A stretch of 35,078 nucleotides of DNA from Flavobacterium psychrophilum (GTDB lineage: Bacteria; Bacteroidota; Bacteroidia; Flavobacteriales; Flavobacteriaceae), in contig CAMCTL010000010.1 in the NCBI GenBank assembly GCA_945878515.1, positions 1 to 35,078 of the forward strand, given 5' to 3'. This document shows positions 16,640 through 24,531 of this stretch, piece by piece. Position 1 is the first letter of the stretch; every line of letters begins with the position of its first letter. The translations under genes were made by a program, and so were the position numbers. The notes under the pieces were generated by a model. That model saw only the letters and a program-made list of their open reading frames with translations. It ran no database searches and was not told the DNA's origin.

Positions 16640-17022
16640 TAGTCTTGAATTTCAGTGTTCATAATTAATTTATGGGCTTCAATCGCCGCCAATAAATCTT
16701 CCTTCTTTTGACTTACCGATTCTAAGCTAAATGCTTTTGCCAGTTCTTTGATTTCCGCATAAGTAGCGGTTTCTGCATCGAAAGTTTTCAAAGCTTCGAT
16801 AGCCGCTATTTTGTCATCATCTTTTGAACCTTCGTCTGTTTGAGCTTCGTCATCAGTTGTTTTACCATCTCTAGTAAAAGAGGCCACGGTAGTGTCTTTT
16901 AATCCATTCGCAAAACTGTCCGCCGATCCTTTGGTGTGAAAAACACGACCATCAGATGTAATATGACATTCGTTGCTAGATTCGTGTCTGGCGAAATAAT
17001 CCGCCGCTAATTCTTTTGACAT
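16639..17022 (-). CDS. Mu gp35-like protein with HeH/SAP-like C-terminus
   Basis: 127 aa. Residues 1-50 hold HITSDGRVFHTKGSADSFANG, typical of small head or neck proteins in Bacteroidota phages. The middle is acidic and disordered (DDEAQTDEGSKDDD). The end, TYAEIKELAKAFSLESVSQKKEDLLAAIEAHK, has the helix-extended loop-helix pattern of HeH/SAP-type domains seen in Mu gp35-like proteins. It is joined to the sheath gene through TAATG. Probably a head-completion or nucleic-acid-binding protein; not proven. Confidence 0.5.
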   Translation of the reverse strand: MSKELAADYFARHESSNECHITSDGRVFHTKGSADSFANGLKDTTVASFTRDGKTTDDEAQTDEGSKDDDKIAAIEALKTFDAETATYAEIKELAKAFSLESVSQKKEDLLAAIEAHKLIMNTEIQD

Positions 17023-17045
17023 ATTAAATAGGTTTTAAATTATGA

Positions 17046-17582
17046 TTAAATGCGTTTGAAATACCTCAAAACGCCCAGCGTTACACAAATGACAATCAGC
17101 CCTAAAAACAGTCGTCCTAGTATAATTTGCGTTTTCTGCCACCACGTGAGGGTCTTTTCAACTGGATATGGTATTTTCTTAATGTTTTGAACGTTTTCTT
17201 TAATATAGGTGTCTTTCCATTGGGCATAGAGTTTTTGCGCCTCAGCTTCGCAGTCAACAGTAAGTATATTATCCTGTACAACTACTTTTGGAGTTTTTAA
17301 ATATTTTCCCGCCTTTGCAGCTGCCCCCCTCTCCTTCGGAGAGGGGTTGGGGGTGAGGATTACTTTCCCATCCTTACACTCCAGCCACGCTTTATAATAG
17401 CTACTGTCTTTTTGGGTTTCAAAAATGGTGTCTCGAATGACTTCCTTAATAGTTACTGTCTGGGTCGTTTCCGTGGTTGCTGGCGGAACAACACTAGTAC
17501 TTTTACAAGAACTGAGTGTTGTAGCCAACAAAACAAACAAAAACAAAAAGGACAAGAAATGTGCGATTTTAAAATTTTTCAT
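17046..17582 (-). CDS. Unimolecular spanin-like lipoprotein (u-spanin)
   Basis: 178 aa. A lipoprotein signal (LLATTLSSC, lipidated Cys26) anchors the N-terminus in the outer membrane. A periplasmic segment with a Cys pair (YYKAWLEC near residue 70, then VDCEAEAQKLYAQW) follows. The C-terminal hydrophobic helix (about 150-170, GRLFLGLIVICVTLGVL) then basic RYFKRI would sit in the inner membrane. This two-membrane layout is that of u-spanins such as T1 gp11, which fuse the membranes in the last step of lysis. It overlaps the endolysin gene by 4 bases. Residues about 77-92 (LTPNPSPKERG) come from an in-frame palindromic element in the periplasmic part. Confidence 0.7.
   Translation of the reverse strand: MKNFKIAHFLSFLFLFVLLATTLSSCKSTSVVPPATTETTQTVTIKEVIRDTIFETQKDSSYYKAWLECKDGKVILTPNPSPKERGAAAKAGKYLKTPKVVVQDNILTVDCEAEAQKLYAQWKDTYIKENVQNIKKIPYPVEKTLTWWQKTQIILGRLFLGLIVICVTLGVLRYFKRI
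17324..17358. repeat. Palindromic element copy 5, translated in frame in the u-spanin
   Basis: CCCCTCTCC TTC GGAGAGGGG hairpin with TTGGGGGTGAGG. Encodes ILTPNPSPKERGAA on the minus strand. Confidence 0.85.
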
Positions 17583-18058
17583 TTTATTGGGTTTAAATAG
17601 ATTTGACTTTCTTTTTTTCTGCGATTCGTTAATCCGGAGTTAATCATTCCGTTTGCTTTATTCCATTTCAGGAACTCGTTTGCAATAGTTTTATCGTTTG
17701 GGTTGGCATTTACTTTTTTAAGTAAAGTACTATCGCCTAATCCTTCTGGAATATCATCGGCGTCAATATCAGTTCCTAGATTATAAGCAAAACTTACAAG
17801 TGTGTTAAACTGGTTTTGATTTACCTTAGATTTGATGAGACTTGCAACATCCTTCGCAAATAAGTCAGCAGTTTTCCGAAACATTTGTTCGGCAAATGCT
17901 TTCGTTATTGGTGCATCTTTTAGCGTTACTTTTTTACCGTTTGGATAAACTGTATTTCCATAACCAATGGTTGGCACTCCAGCACTACACAAATAAGGTT
18001 TTAGCCTCAAGCCCTCAAATTCTTGAATTAATTGATAACCTGCTTGATCTAGTTTCAT
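17579..18058 (-). CDS. Endolysin, GH24 lysozyme-like muramidase
   Basis: 159 aa. Cleaves peptidoglycan at host lysis. EFEGLRLKPY holds the catalytic Glu15, and GVPTIGYGN holds Thr30. The T4-lysozyme Asp position is Cys24 (YLCSAG), a substitution found in many phage GH24 enzymes. The conserved NQNQFNTLVSFAYNLG segment (about residues 80-95) and an RRKKE end are present. There is no signal peptide or SAR segment, so export depends on a holin. Four-base overlaps join it to the holin-like and spanin genes: a compact lysis cassette. Confidence 0.9.
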   Translation of the reverse strand: MKLDQAGYQLIQEFEGLRLKPYLCSAGVPTIGYGNTVYPNGKKVTLKDAPITKAFAEQMFRKTADLFAKDVASLIKSKVNQNQFNTLVSFAYNLGTDIDADDIPEGLGDSTLLKKVNANPNDKTIANEFLKWNKANGMINSGLTNRRKKESQIYLNPIK

Positions 18059-18363
18059 TCCACTTTTCCGTTTAGCTGTTTATACTTCCTGAGTTCAGTC
18101 GTCAAAGTTTCAATTTCAATCATTAGTGATTTAATCTTAATATCCTGTGCCGAAATAACATCAATCAACGACTTTATCTTTACATCTTGAGCCATAATAG
18201 TATCTATCGCCTCGTTCAACCGTCTGGTGGCATCGTCCAGTAAATTCCTGTAGAAATCAGCCGACTTAATCTCATTATCAATTTCAGTGCTTTTTCTACT
18301 AAAAAACCAAGTAATCAAAGCAGCGAAAAAAGCGGTCAACGTGGGGTATAAAAATTGCTCCAT
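18055..18363 (-). CDS. Holin-like membrane protein with coiled coil
   Basis: 102 aa. One N-terminal membrane segment (FLYPTLTAFFAALITWFF, about 4-21) is followed by a long charged coiled coil. The coil contains two near-copies of an 11-residue unit, AQDVKIKSLID and AQDIKIKSLMI (about 58-68 and 71-81). Position ahead of the endolysin with an ATGA-type overlap suggests the holin or a lysis regulator. Single-span holins exist, but the long coiled coil is unusual. Confidence 0.55.
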   Translation of the reverse strand: MEQFLYPTLTAFFAALITWFFSRKSTEIDNEIKSADFYRNLLDDATRRLNEAIDTIMAQDVKIKSLIDVISAQDIKIKSLMIEIETLTTELRKYKQLNGKVE

Positions 18364-18378
18364 AAACAGGCTTTAAAA

Positions 18379-18411
18379 AAAAGGCTGCCATCACTCAAGA
18401 GACAGCCTTTT
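18379..18411 (-). terminator. Terminator downstream of the major capsid gene
   Basis: AAAAGGCTG and CAGCCTTTT arms with a 15-base loop. On the minus strand an eight-T run follows. It would end or attenuate the capsid transcript before the lysis genes. Confidence 0.75.
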
Positions 18412-18435
18412 ATGATCTATTATTCAAATTTTGGC

Positions 18436-19392
18436 TTAGACCGCTTGCACCACAAGCCCAATACCTTTCCAGTCTTCACGTCTGCAACGACCACCCATTT
18501 TTACCAATCCTGAATGAATGTCACCATAATATAGTGGGTTATCCATATCTTGGAACAGTTTAGTGTCTCCCATAGCTTTGGTTACACTGTTTTTTTGCCA
18601 GAAGATACTAGCTAGGTTGTCCGTTGCTCCTAGAGCTTCGCCAGGCAATCTAAAAGTTCCTCCAGCTTGGATAGCCAATACTGAACTTCTTTCTAAGAAT
18701 GTGAATCCTGCAAACTTCCCGATAATACCATTAGTCAAATCTGCCGATTCTTGGAACGATGCCATTTGATTGGCCGACAAAGAATCAATAAATTGTTGGT
18801 ACATATAGCTTTCCACCATTGCATAACGACCTTCTTTGGCTACGTTATCTTTGTTGAATTTCGCTTGCATCGCCTGAACTTCTTTATACGTAAACGCCTT
18901 ACGAGTTCCCGTTTGTCCATCTTCAGCATTCACAGCTGTCGCAGCTCCAGTAGTTGCAATTCTTCTACCTACTGGCAAAAATTCAATGGTAGTTCCACCT
19001 CCAGCGGCTGGTTTTACACCTTTTACCCAGCTGTAAGTCAATTCGTCTCCAATAGCTTCCGCCAAAGTGTCCGTATGATCAGATAGCATCGAATCCGTTT
19101 TTTCATAGCTAATTTCCATTGCCTCTGCAGTAGTAATCGCTGTAGGATCAGTAGTAAATACGTCAAGCGCATACATAACCATTGTGTCACCACGCTGTAC
19201 TGCCGTTGCAGCTCCAAAAGCCCTGTTTTTTACAACATTCGGACTCGCACCTGCCTGTGGCAAATAAACAATAGCTCCACCTTTTACGTATTTTGACTCA
19301 TCAAAACACAAGGCAATGTGTGGGTTTGTTCTTCGCAGTTTCTCTACGATATAAGAGCTCCAAAACTCTTGTGGTATTTTAGGATTTGGCAT
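18436..19392 (-). CDS. Major capsid protein
   Basis: 318 aa. It directly follows the protease/scaffold gene. Features include the N-terminal EFWSSYIVEKLRRTNPHI (about 8-25), the SYEKTDSMLSDHTDTLAE segment (about 94-111), DGQTGTRKAFTYKEVQAM, GRYAMVESYMYQQFIDSL (the late-domain core), and a C-terminal MGGRCRREDWKGIGLVVQ. This is the capsid found in Bacteroidota Mu-like phages; the HK97 fold is expected but not shown by sequence alone. Codon use and position suggest high late expression, and a terminator follows. Confidence 0.75.
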   Translation of the reverse strand: MPNPKIPQEFWSSYIVEKLRRTNPHIALCFDESKYVKGGAIVYLPQAGASPNVVKNRAFGAATAVQRGDTMVMYALDVFTTDPTAITTAEAMEISYEKTDSMLSDHTDTLAEAIGDELTYSWVKGVKPAAGGGTTIEFLPVGRRIATTGAATAVNAEDGQTGTRKAFTYKEVQAMQAKFNKDNVAKEGRYAMVESYMYQQFIDSLSANQMASFQESADLTNGIIGKFAGFTFLERSSVLAIQAGGTFRLPGEALGATDNLASIFWQKNSVTKAMGDTKLFQDMDNPLYYGDIHSGLVKMGGRCRREDWKGIGLVVQAV

Positions 19393-19422
19393 AATTATAG
19401 TTTTTAAATTTTTTACTTCTTA

Positions 19423-19467
19423 CTCCCCTCTCCTTTGGAGAGGGGCTGGGGGTGAGGTTGGGGGAGG
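19423..19467. repeat. Palindromic element copy 6, abutting a stop codon
   Basis: CCCCTCTCC TTT GGAGAGGGG hairpin with a doubled tail (GGGGGTGAGG then TTGGGGGAGG). The following ATTA gives the TAA stop of the protease/scaffold gene. Confidence 0.85.
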
Positions 19468-19468
19468 A

Positions 19469-20461
19469 TTAAACGTTAGGAAACCGCTCTTTTCTCAATT
19501 TTTCGTACAAATCAGGAAACTTGGTTCTCACACCTTCCAATTCATTGGCGGCATATAGTTGGTCCCAGTCTTTACCTTCAATACCTGCCATTTTTTTAGC
19601 ATCGTCACCCAATTGCTCAGTAACCAACGTTTGCGCTGGCATAGCATCAATCAAGTTTTTCAATCCAGCAGGATTGCCCGCAAAACTTTCCGCCAAATTT
19701 TTCGACAATTCTTTGGTCAGTTTTTTGTCCGCTTCGCCTTTAGCCAATAAGTCTTGAACTTCTTTGGTTACAGTAGCCGCTTTCAAGTCTTGCAACTCTT
19801 TTGCAGCAGCAGTCAAAGCGTTGCTTTTATCTGCCAAATCTTTTTCCAGTCCAGGAACTTTTCCAGCACTATCAATCAAATCCTGAAAGGCTTTGTTCGC
19901 ATCTTCTTCAGAAGACTTATCGCTTAAATTTAAAGCCGTAAGCATCACGGCCGTCAAAAGGATTTTACTCATAGTTTCAATTTTAGGTTTTACAAAATCA
20001 GCGAGATTCAACTCGTTATCGTTTATGTCATAGAGATTAGCCAAAGCGTTATGATTGCCCGGAATGTCAACAAAGGAAATTTCTCTCGGAAACCATTTGG
20101 TAACCGTTGGCCCTGTTTGTCCTTCCATTTTCAAACTGGCGTCATCCGTGGCAGCCAAACAAATAATCTTACCCATCGAAGCGGCATTGATAAAGCCGTT
20201 TTCAACTTGTGCAGCAATTGCCTCGCCTTTTGGATGCGATAAGTTGATCACTGGTTTTCCAAAAAGTTTGTCGCCTTCAGTCCTAAAATCTTCCCATTTT
20301 ACCAACACACCACCTTCTCGTTCGTGCATCATAAAACCAATAGGATTCTTTTTGTACTGCGCCAAGTCCAAACCTTCCGTCAACAAACGATAGCCATACA
20401 CATTCACGCTATTGTCGGTCAAACAAAACTCTTTATCTATTTTTTTAAAGGTTTCTACCAC
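19469..20461 (-). CDS. Prohead protease fused to scaffold (Mu I/Z-like)
   Basis: 330 aa with a GTG start. Residues about 1-160 resemble phage prohead serine proteases: NPIGFMMHEREGGVLVKW with candidate catalytic His46, and GFINAASMGK with a candidate Ser. Residues about 175-330 are Lys/Asp/Ala-rich and helical, as in scaffolds: GLEKDLADKSNALTAAAKEL. METMSKILL near residue 165 offers an internal start that could yield scaffold alone, as in Mu, where Z is made inside I. It is the first minus-strand gene of the divergent head pair, and its stop comes from a palindromic element. Confidence 0.65.
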   Translation of the reverse strand: MVETFKKIDKEFCLTDNSVNVYGYRLLTEGLDLAQYKKNPIGFMMHEREGGVLVKWEDFRTEGDKLFGKPVINLSHPKGEAIAAQVENGFINAASMGKIICLAATDDASLKMEGQTGPTVTKWFPREISFVDIPGNHNALANLYDINDNELNLADFVKPKIETMSKILLTAVMLTALNLSDKSSEEDANKAFQDLIDSAGKVPGLEKDLADKSNALTAAAKELQDLKAATVTKEVQDLLAKGEADKKLTKELSKNLAESFAGNPAGLKNLIDAMPAQTLVTEQLGDDAKKMAGIEGKDWDQLYAANELEGVRTKFPDLYEKLRKERFPNV

Positions 20462-20523
20462 TGGCTAATTTTTAGGTTATCTCTTATTCAGAGTACAAAC
20501 TTGCGAATGTTTGCAAAGTCTTG

Positions 20524-20556
20524 AAAATAAGTGTGCAATACTTGCAGACTTATTTT
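20524..20556. promoter_or_regulatory. 33-base near-perfect palindrome in the divergent intergenic region
   Basis: AAAATAAGT and ACTTATTTT enclose GTGCAATACTTGCAG; all arms share one centre at 20540, and 14 of 16 base pairs match. Its core GTGCAATAC resembles GTGCAACAC in the two duplicated promoter modules near 27.2 and 27.7 kb. It lies between the divergent protease and TerS genes, so it may be an operator controlling both head operons. Confidence 0.6.
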
Positions 20557-20584
20557 AAAACAGCAGCGTTTTTAGTCAATTTTG

Positions 20585-20600
20585 TCCCGTATAAACGGGA
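20585..20600 (+). promoter_or_regulatory. Hairpin in the TerS leader
   Basis: TCCCGT ATAA ACGGGA, perfect 6-base arms, ending 7 bases before the TerS ATG at 20608. It could be an operator half or a translational control hairpin. Confidence 0.45.
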
Positions 20601-20607
20601 TAGCACA

Positions 20608-21051
20608 ATGGGAATTACCAAAGCACAGGAGCGCGAGTACGCTCGAATTCTATATGTCAGCGAGCGCATCACCTTCAAAGAGATTGCGGAACGCACTGGC
20701 GTAACCGAAAAAACCATAGGCAAATGGGCTATTGCCGATAATTGGGACAAACTCCGTAAAAGTCTATTGACCACCAAACAAAGCCAACTCGTGCATTGGT
20801 ACAACCAGCTCGAAGCAATGAACGAAGACATTGCTACACGAACGCCGCCAGTTCCAGACTCGAAAGAAGCCGACACAATGAGTAAAATCACTTCAAATAT
20901 CCAACGTCTGGAGACGGAAACAGGAATTGGCGAATATGTAGAAGTCGGTCGAAAACTCTTAACCTTCATTCAAGGCATTGATTTAACCGAAGCAAAAAGA
21001 TTCAAAAATTACATTGACGAGTTCATCAACTCGAAACTAAAAAATGGCTAA
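20608..21051 (+). CDS. Terminase small subunit (HTH)
   Basis: 147 aa from ATG 20608; earlier in-frame codons run through the palindromic control region and are unlikely to be translated. The N-terminal helix-turn-helix (ITFKEIAERTGVTEKTIGKWA, about 20-40) would bind phage DNA and guide TerL. A helical oligomerisation region and a short end follow. It overlaps the TerL start by 8 bases. It leads the plus-strand packaging/head block. Confidence 0.8.
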   Translation: MGITKAQEREYARILYVSERITFKEIAERTGVTEKTIGKWAIADNWDKLRKSLLTTKQSQLVHWYNQLEAMNEDIATRTPPVPDSKEADTMSKITSNIQRLETETGIGEYVEVGRKLLTFIQGIDLTEAKRFKNYIDEFINSKLKNG

Positions 21052-22576
21052 AAAAGTAAGCAATAAGGAGTATTTAGATTTATGGCGCGAGTTCTGTGAA
21101 AACATAGACAATGCCACTCCTATTGACTTAACCGAAAGCCACGGAGCAAAACTGAAACGTATAGCGCATTTAGAAAAAAATCCCGAAGAGTGGTTCAAGT
21201 ACTACTTTCCAAATTATTATACCAGCGAACCCGCTGAATTTCATATAAAAGCAACCAAGCGAGTATTAGCCAATGCCGAATGGTACGAAGTACGATCCTG
21301 GGCGAGAGAACTATCCAAGTCGGGTCGCACTATGTTCGAGGTTTTGTATCTAGCGATGACTGGCAAAAAGAAAAACATTCTTTTAATCTCTAATTCGGCC
21401 GACAATGCCGAAAGGTTGCTTTTACCTTACAAGGGAATCCTAGAACGCAATAACAGGATTATTGCCGACTATGGTACTCAGAAAAAAATCGGCTCCTGGG
21501 AAGCCAACGAATTCAAAACCCGCAAAGGCGTTGCATTCCGAGCCATAGGAGCGGGGCAATCACCCCGTGGAACTCGTAACGATGCCGCTCGTCCCGATTG
21601 TATTTTGATTGATGATATTGATACAGACGAGTTTTGCCGAAACATCGAACTCGTAAAAGAGCGCGTGAAATGGATAGAACAGGCATTAATTCCAACCCGA
21701 TCTATTTCTAACGGTTTGTTATTAATCGCCTGCGGTAACATCATTGCCAAATATTGCTGCATTACCGAAATGGGTAAAAAAGCCAACAAGTGGGAAGTAG
21801 TCAATATTCGAGACAAAGAGGGCAAAAGCACTTGGCCACAAAAAAACAGCGAAGCAAGCATCGACAGGGTGTTGAGTATGATTTCGTACGAAAGTTATCA
21901 AAAAGAATACTTCAACAACCCTATGGACGGCGGCGACACGTTCAAGGATATTCTCTTTGACAAATGTCCACAATTACGCCATTGCGACACCGTGGTGATC
22001 TATGCCGATCCAGCACCCTCAAACTCCGATAAAACCAATGCAAGTAGCAAGGCGATTGTTATTGTGGGACAAAAAGGCATTGATTATTATGTAAACAAAG
22101 TTTGGGTAGACCAAATGAGCAACGCCCAATTTTGTGAGTATCTATTCGAAGCGCACGACTTATGCAAAAAGGCAGCTGTCGACCCGATTTACATTTGGAT
22201 TGAAAACAACTCGCTCCAAAACCCTTTTTATGAACAGGTTATTTTACCTCACATTTATAGAATAGGCAACGAACGAAACACCTTTTTACCCATTCGTCCA
22301 GACGATAGAAAGAAGCCTGAGAAGTATGCCAGGATAGAGGGAACTCTCGAACCCTTAAACCGTTTAGGCCATTTAATTTTTAACATTATAGAAAAGATCA
22401 ATCCACACATGGAAAGAATGGTCGCACAATTCAACAACTTTAGCCGAAAGGCTAAACTAATGGATGGACCCGATGCTGTGGAAGGTGCGGTTAAAATCGC
22501 TCAAGACATAGCCATCAGCCAATCAACCGGAAGCATTGAGAGCTTCAAACGCAAAGCAAACAAACACCGATTATAA
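21044..22576 (+). CDS. Terminase large subunit (TerL)
   Basis: 510 aa. The motor and nuclease that fills heads with DNA. An N-terminal adenine-binding and Walker-A-like region (RSWARELSKSGRT, about 84-96) uses a deviant P-loop, as in Mu gp28 relatives. Walker B with catalytic acid is DCILIDDID (about 184-192). The RNase H-like nuclease begins YADPAPSNSD (about 322-331), with a later acid near IWIENN. Mu-like phages package headful from transposed copies, so no cos site is expected. Confidence 0.9.
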   Translation: MAKKVSNKEYLDLWREFCENIDNATPIDLTESHGAKLKRIAHLEKNPEEWFKYYFPNYYTSEPAEFHIKATKRVLANAEWYEVRSWARELSKSGRTMFEVLYLAMTGKKKNILLISNSADNAERLLLPYKGILERNNRIIADYGTQKKIGSWEANEFKTRKGVAFRAIGAGQSPRGTRNDAARPDCILIDDIDTDEFCRNIELVKERVKWIEQALIPTRSISNGLLLIACGNIIAKYCCITEMGKKANKWEVVNIRDKEGKSTWPQKNSEASIDRVLSMISYESYQKEYFNNPMDGGDTFKDILFDKCPQLRHCDTVVIYADPAPSNSDKTNASSKAIVIVGQKGIDYYVNKVWVDQMSNAQFCEYLFEAHDLCKKAAVDPIYIWIENNSLQNPFYEQVILPHIYRIGNERNTFLPIRPDDRKKPEKYARIEGTLEPLNRLGHLIFNIIEKINPHMERMVAQFNNFSRKAKLMDGPDAVEGAVKIAQDIAISQSTGSIESFKRKANKHRL

Positions 22577-22605
22577 AGTTAGAAGTGGGAAGTTAAAAGT
22601 TCCAC

Positions 22606-22632
22606 AATCTAAAATCTAAAATCTAAAATCTA
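22606..22632 (+). repeat. Heptamer tandem repeat (ATCTAAA) in a leader
   Basis: Four units of a 7-base repeat end directly at the gp36-like ATG. Similar tracts are at 23126-23157 and 26496-26512. Confidence 0.75.
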
Positions 22633-23103
22633 ATGTTAGTACAACCCTCAGAACTCGAAACCGAGTTATACCAAGAAATAATTACAGCAATTACGCGCAA
22701 CAACCCTCCAGAGGTTATTGCGCAAATAAAAGCCGCTGAAGCTTTCTGCAAATCCTATTTGTTTAAATATGATTTAAAAGCCCTTTTTGGCGATGATGCA
22801 GTAGAACCTATCGTTGCCCCAACCGTTATAGACGATAATCTTAAAAAAACAATCAAGGTTATTGCATCCTATTGGCTAGTTCGAAAAGCCAACCCGAATG
22901 TAAACCTAGACTTGTTTCGTGAGGATTGGGAACTAATGATCGGCAACAAAGAAGCACCCGGTTGGCTCTATGACATCAAAGAAGGTAACATTAGCCCCGA
23001 CTGGCCATACAAACCCGACAATACCGAAACTCCCGAAGACGAAAGCATTATTAACGATGGCGTTTTTTGGGGCTCAAACTCAAAACGCACCCAAAGATTT
23101 TAA
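22633..23103 (+). CDS. DUF1320-like head-tail joining protein (Mu gp36-like)
   Basis: 156 aa. The N-terminal half resembles DUF1320 (PPEVIAQIKAAEAFCKSYLFKYDL, about 27-50, then IKVIASYWLVRKANPN), found in Mu gp36 and other adaptors. The C-terminus is acidic and Pro-rich. Its place between TerL and portal differs from Mu, where gp36 follows the head genes, but occurs in Bacteroidota relatives. Likely at the head-tail joint. Confidence 0.6.
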   Translation: MLVQPSELETELYQEIITAITRNNPPEVIAQIKAAEAFCKSYLFKYDLKALFGDDAVEPIVAPTVIDDNLKKTIKVIASYWLVRKANPNVNLDLFREDWELMIGNKEAPGWLYDIKEGNISPDWPYKPDNTETPEDESIINDGVFWGSNSKRTQRF

Positions 23104-23125
23104 ATTCTAAAACTGTTGAAACTGA

Positions 23126-23157
23126 ATTCTAAAATCTAAAATCTAAAATCTAAAATT
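23126..23157 (+). repeat. Heptamer tandem repeat (ATCTAAA) before the portal gene
   Basis: Same 7-base unit, about four copies, ending 1-2 bases before the portal ATG. Confidence 0.75.
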
Positions 23158-23158
23158 A

Positions 23159-24514
23159 ATGGCCTTACAAAAAAAGAAACCCGAAACCACCGAGCCCTAC
23201 ATCATACACGATTTAACCCTCATTGCGCCCGACCGCTCCAGCAAGGATATTGGATCGCTCAAACAAGCGGTAGTTACCGCCGAAAGTATATACTACCCCA
23301 ACCGGGTTGCACTCTATGATTTGTACCACGACATCCTATCAATGGACGGATACCTCCGTGGTATTATCCAAAAAAGGGTCGATGACGTCCTAAACAAAAA
23401 AATCAAATTCACACAAAAGGATCGCAAGCAAAACGATGAGATTACGATGCTGATGCAAAGCCAAATCGGTCGTGATTTAATCACCCAAATGATTGAGTCC
23501 AAACTTTGGGGAACTTCGGGTGTGGAGTTTATTATTGGCGATGAGCTAAAATTCAACCCAATCCCTAGAAAGCACATCAAGCCCGAAAAAGGAGTAATTA
23601 CCAAATCGCAATACGGACTTTCAGAAGACAACGGATTTGATTATAGTGATATGCCTTTTGTTTGGGTTATGGGCAATCAAAAAGACCTCGGTTTGCTCTT
23701 AGCCTGTTCTATGTATGCAATCTACAAACGAGGCACTTTTGGCGATTATGCGCAATATGTCGAGATTTTCGGCCAGCCAGTGCGTATAATGAAATACGAT
23801 GCCTATGATACAAAAACAAAGCAGGAACTCAAAACAGTACTAACCGAAAGCGGCTCGGCTCTAGCCATAATGATTCCAAAACAAGCGGAATTCGAAATGA
23901 AAGACGGCAAAGCCTCGAACGCTGACGGAAAACTCCAGCTGGGTCTCATTGAAGCTTGCAACAAAGAAATGGCTATCGCTATCCTCGGAAATACTGAAAC
24001 AACAACATCCAGTACCTCCAGCGGCTATGCACAATCAAAAGAACACGGAGAGCAACAAGATGCCCTTACCGTTTCCGACCTTATTTTTGTCGAAAACCTC
24101 CTAAACAGCAAAAAGTTTTTAGCAGTCCTAAAATCCTATGGTTACGACATTCAAGGAAAATTCGAGTTCGAACTCGACCTAGATTTAACCAAGCTCAAGC
24201 TGCGTATAGAAATAGACACCTTCGTAAGCACAAAAGTACCCTACGGAGACGACTATTGGTACGAAACCTACGGAGTCCCAAAACCCGACAACTACGAACA
24301 GTTGAAGGCAAAAATGGAAGCCGACCAAACCCCCGAAGGGGGAGCAACTGCCGGTTCTACTCCCTCTCCTTCGGGGAGGGCTGGGGTGGGGAAAAAAGGA
24401 CAATCGACCCGTACGGACAGGTCGCGACCTGTCCTAACCGAAACCAAAAAGCAAAACCTTATAGATTTACTTTTTAAAGGTCTAGCCGATTTTTTCGACC
24501 AAGCCCAACACTAG
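23159..24514 (+). CDS. Portal protein (DUF935, Mu gp29-like)
   Basis: 451 aa. Ring at the head vertex for DNA entry and tail attachment. DUF935 signatures: YDLYHDILSMDGYLRGIIQKR (about 53-73), then EFIIGDELKFNPIPRKHIKPE, and TETTTSSTSSGYAQSKEHGEQQDAL (about 280-304). The last 70 residues include two repeat-derived peptides (STPSPSGRAGVGK from the palindromic element and RTDRSRPVLTE from a GGACAGG palindrome), so the true C-terminus has been lengthened. It ends 18 bases before the MuF frame. Confidence 0.85.
   Translation: MALQKKKPETTEPYIIHDLTLIAPDRSSKDIGSLKQAVVTAESIYYPNRVALYDLYHDILSMDGYLRGIIQKRVDDVLNKKIKFTQKDRKQNDEITMLMQSQIGRDLITQMIESKLWGTSGVEFIIGDELKFNPIPRKHIKPEKGVITKSQYGLSEDNGFDYSDMPFVWVMGNQKDLGLLLACSMYAIYKRGTFGDYAQYVEIFGQPVRIMKYDAYDTKTKQELKTVLTESGSALAIMIPKQAEFEMKDGKASNADGKLQLGLIEACNKEMAIAILGNTETTTSSTSSGYAQSKEHGEQQDALTVSDLIFVENLLNSKKFLAVLKSYGYDIQGKFEFELDLDLTKLKLRIEIDTFVSTKVPYGDDYWYETYGVPKPDNYEQLKAKMEADQTPEGGATAGSTPSPSGRAGVGKKGQSTRTDRSRPVLTETKKQNLIDLLFKGLADFFDQAQH
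24360..24391. repeat. Palindromic element copy 7, translated in frame in the portal
   Basis: CTCCCTCTCC TTC GGGGAGGG hairpin with GCTGGGGTGGGG. Here the host gene is on the plus strand, giving TPSPSGRAGVGK. A short CCCCCGAAGGGGG palindrome lies just upstream at 24330-24342. Confidence 0.85.
24415..24434. repeat. GGACAGGTCGCGACCTGTCC palindrome, copy 1
   Basis: A perfect 20-base palindrome inside the portal C-terminus, read as DRSRPVL. A second copy lies between gpG and the tail terminator-like gene. Confidence 0.8.
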
Positions 24515-24531
24515 TTGGGCAACTCAATGAT

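Noticed and set aside
20550..20969. Minus-strand frame of 139 codons opposite TerS
   Set aside because: Antisense shadow of the HTH-containing TerS gene; it has no start context and runs through the control palindrome.
22606..23157. ATCTAAA tracts as an origin or iteron array
   Set aside because: They abut start codons and have no fixed spacing between tracts or AT-rich unwinding region of their own.
24256..24477. Overlapping frame in the portal C-terminus
   Set aside because: Results from stop-poor, GC-rich repeats; the portal frame continues normally.
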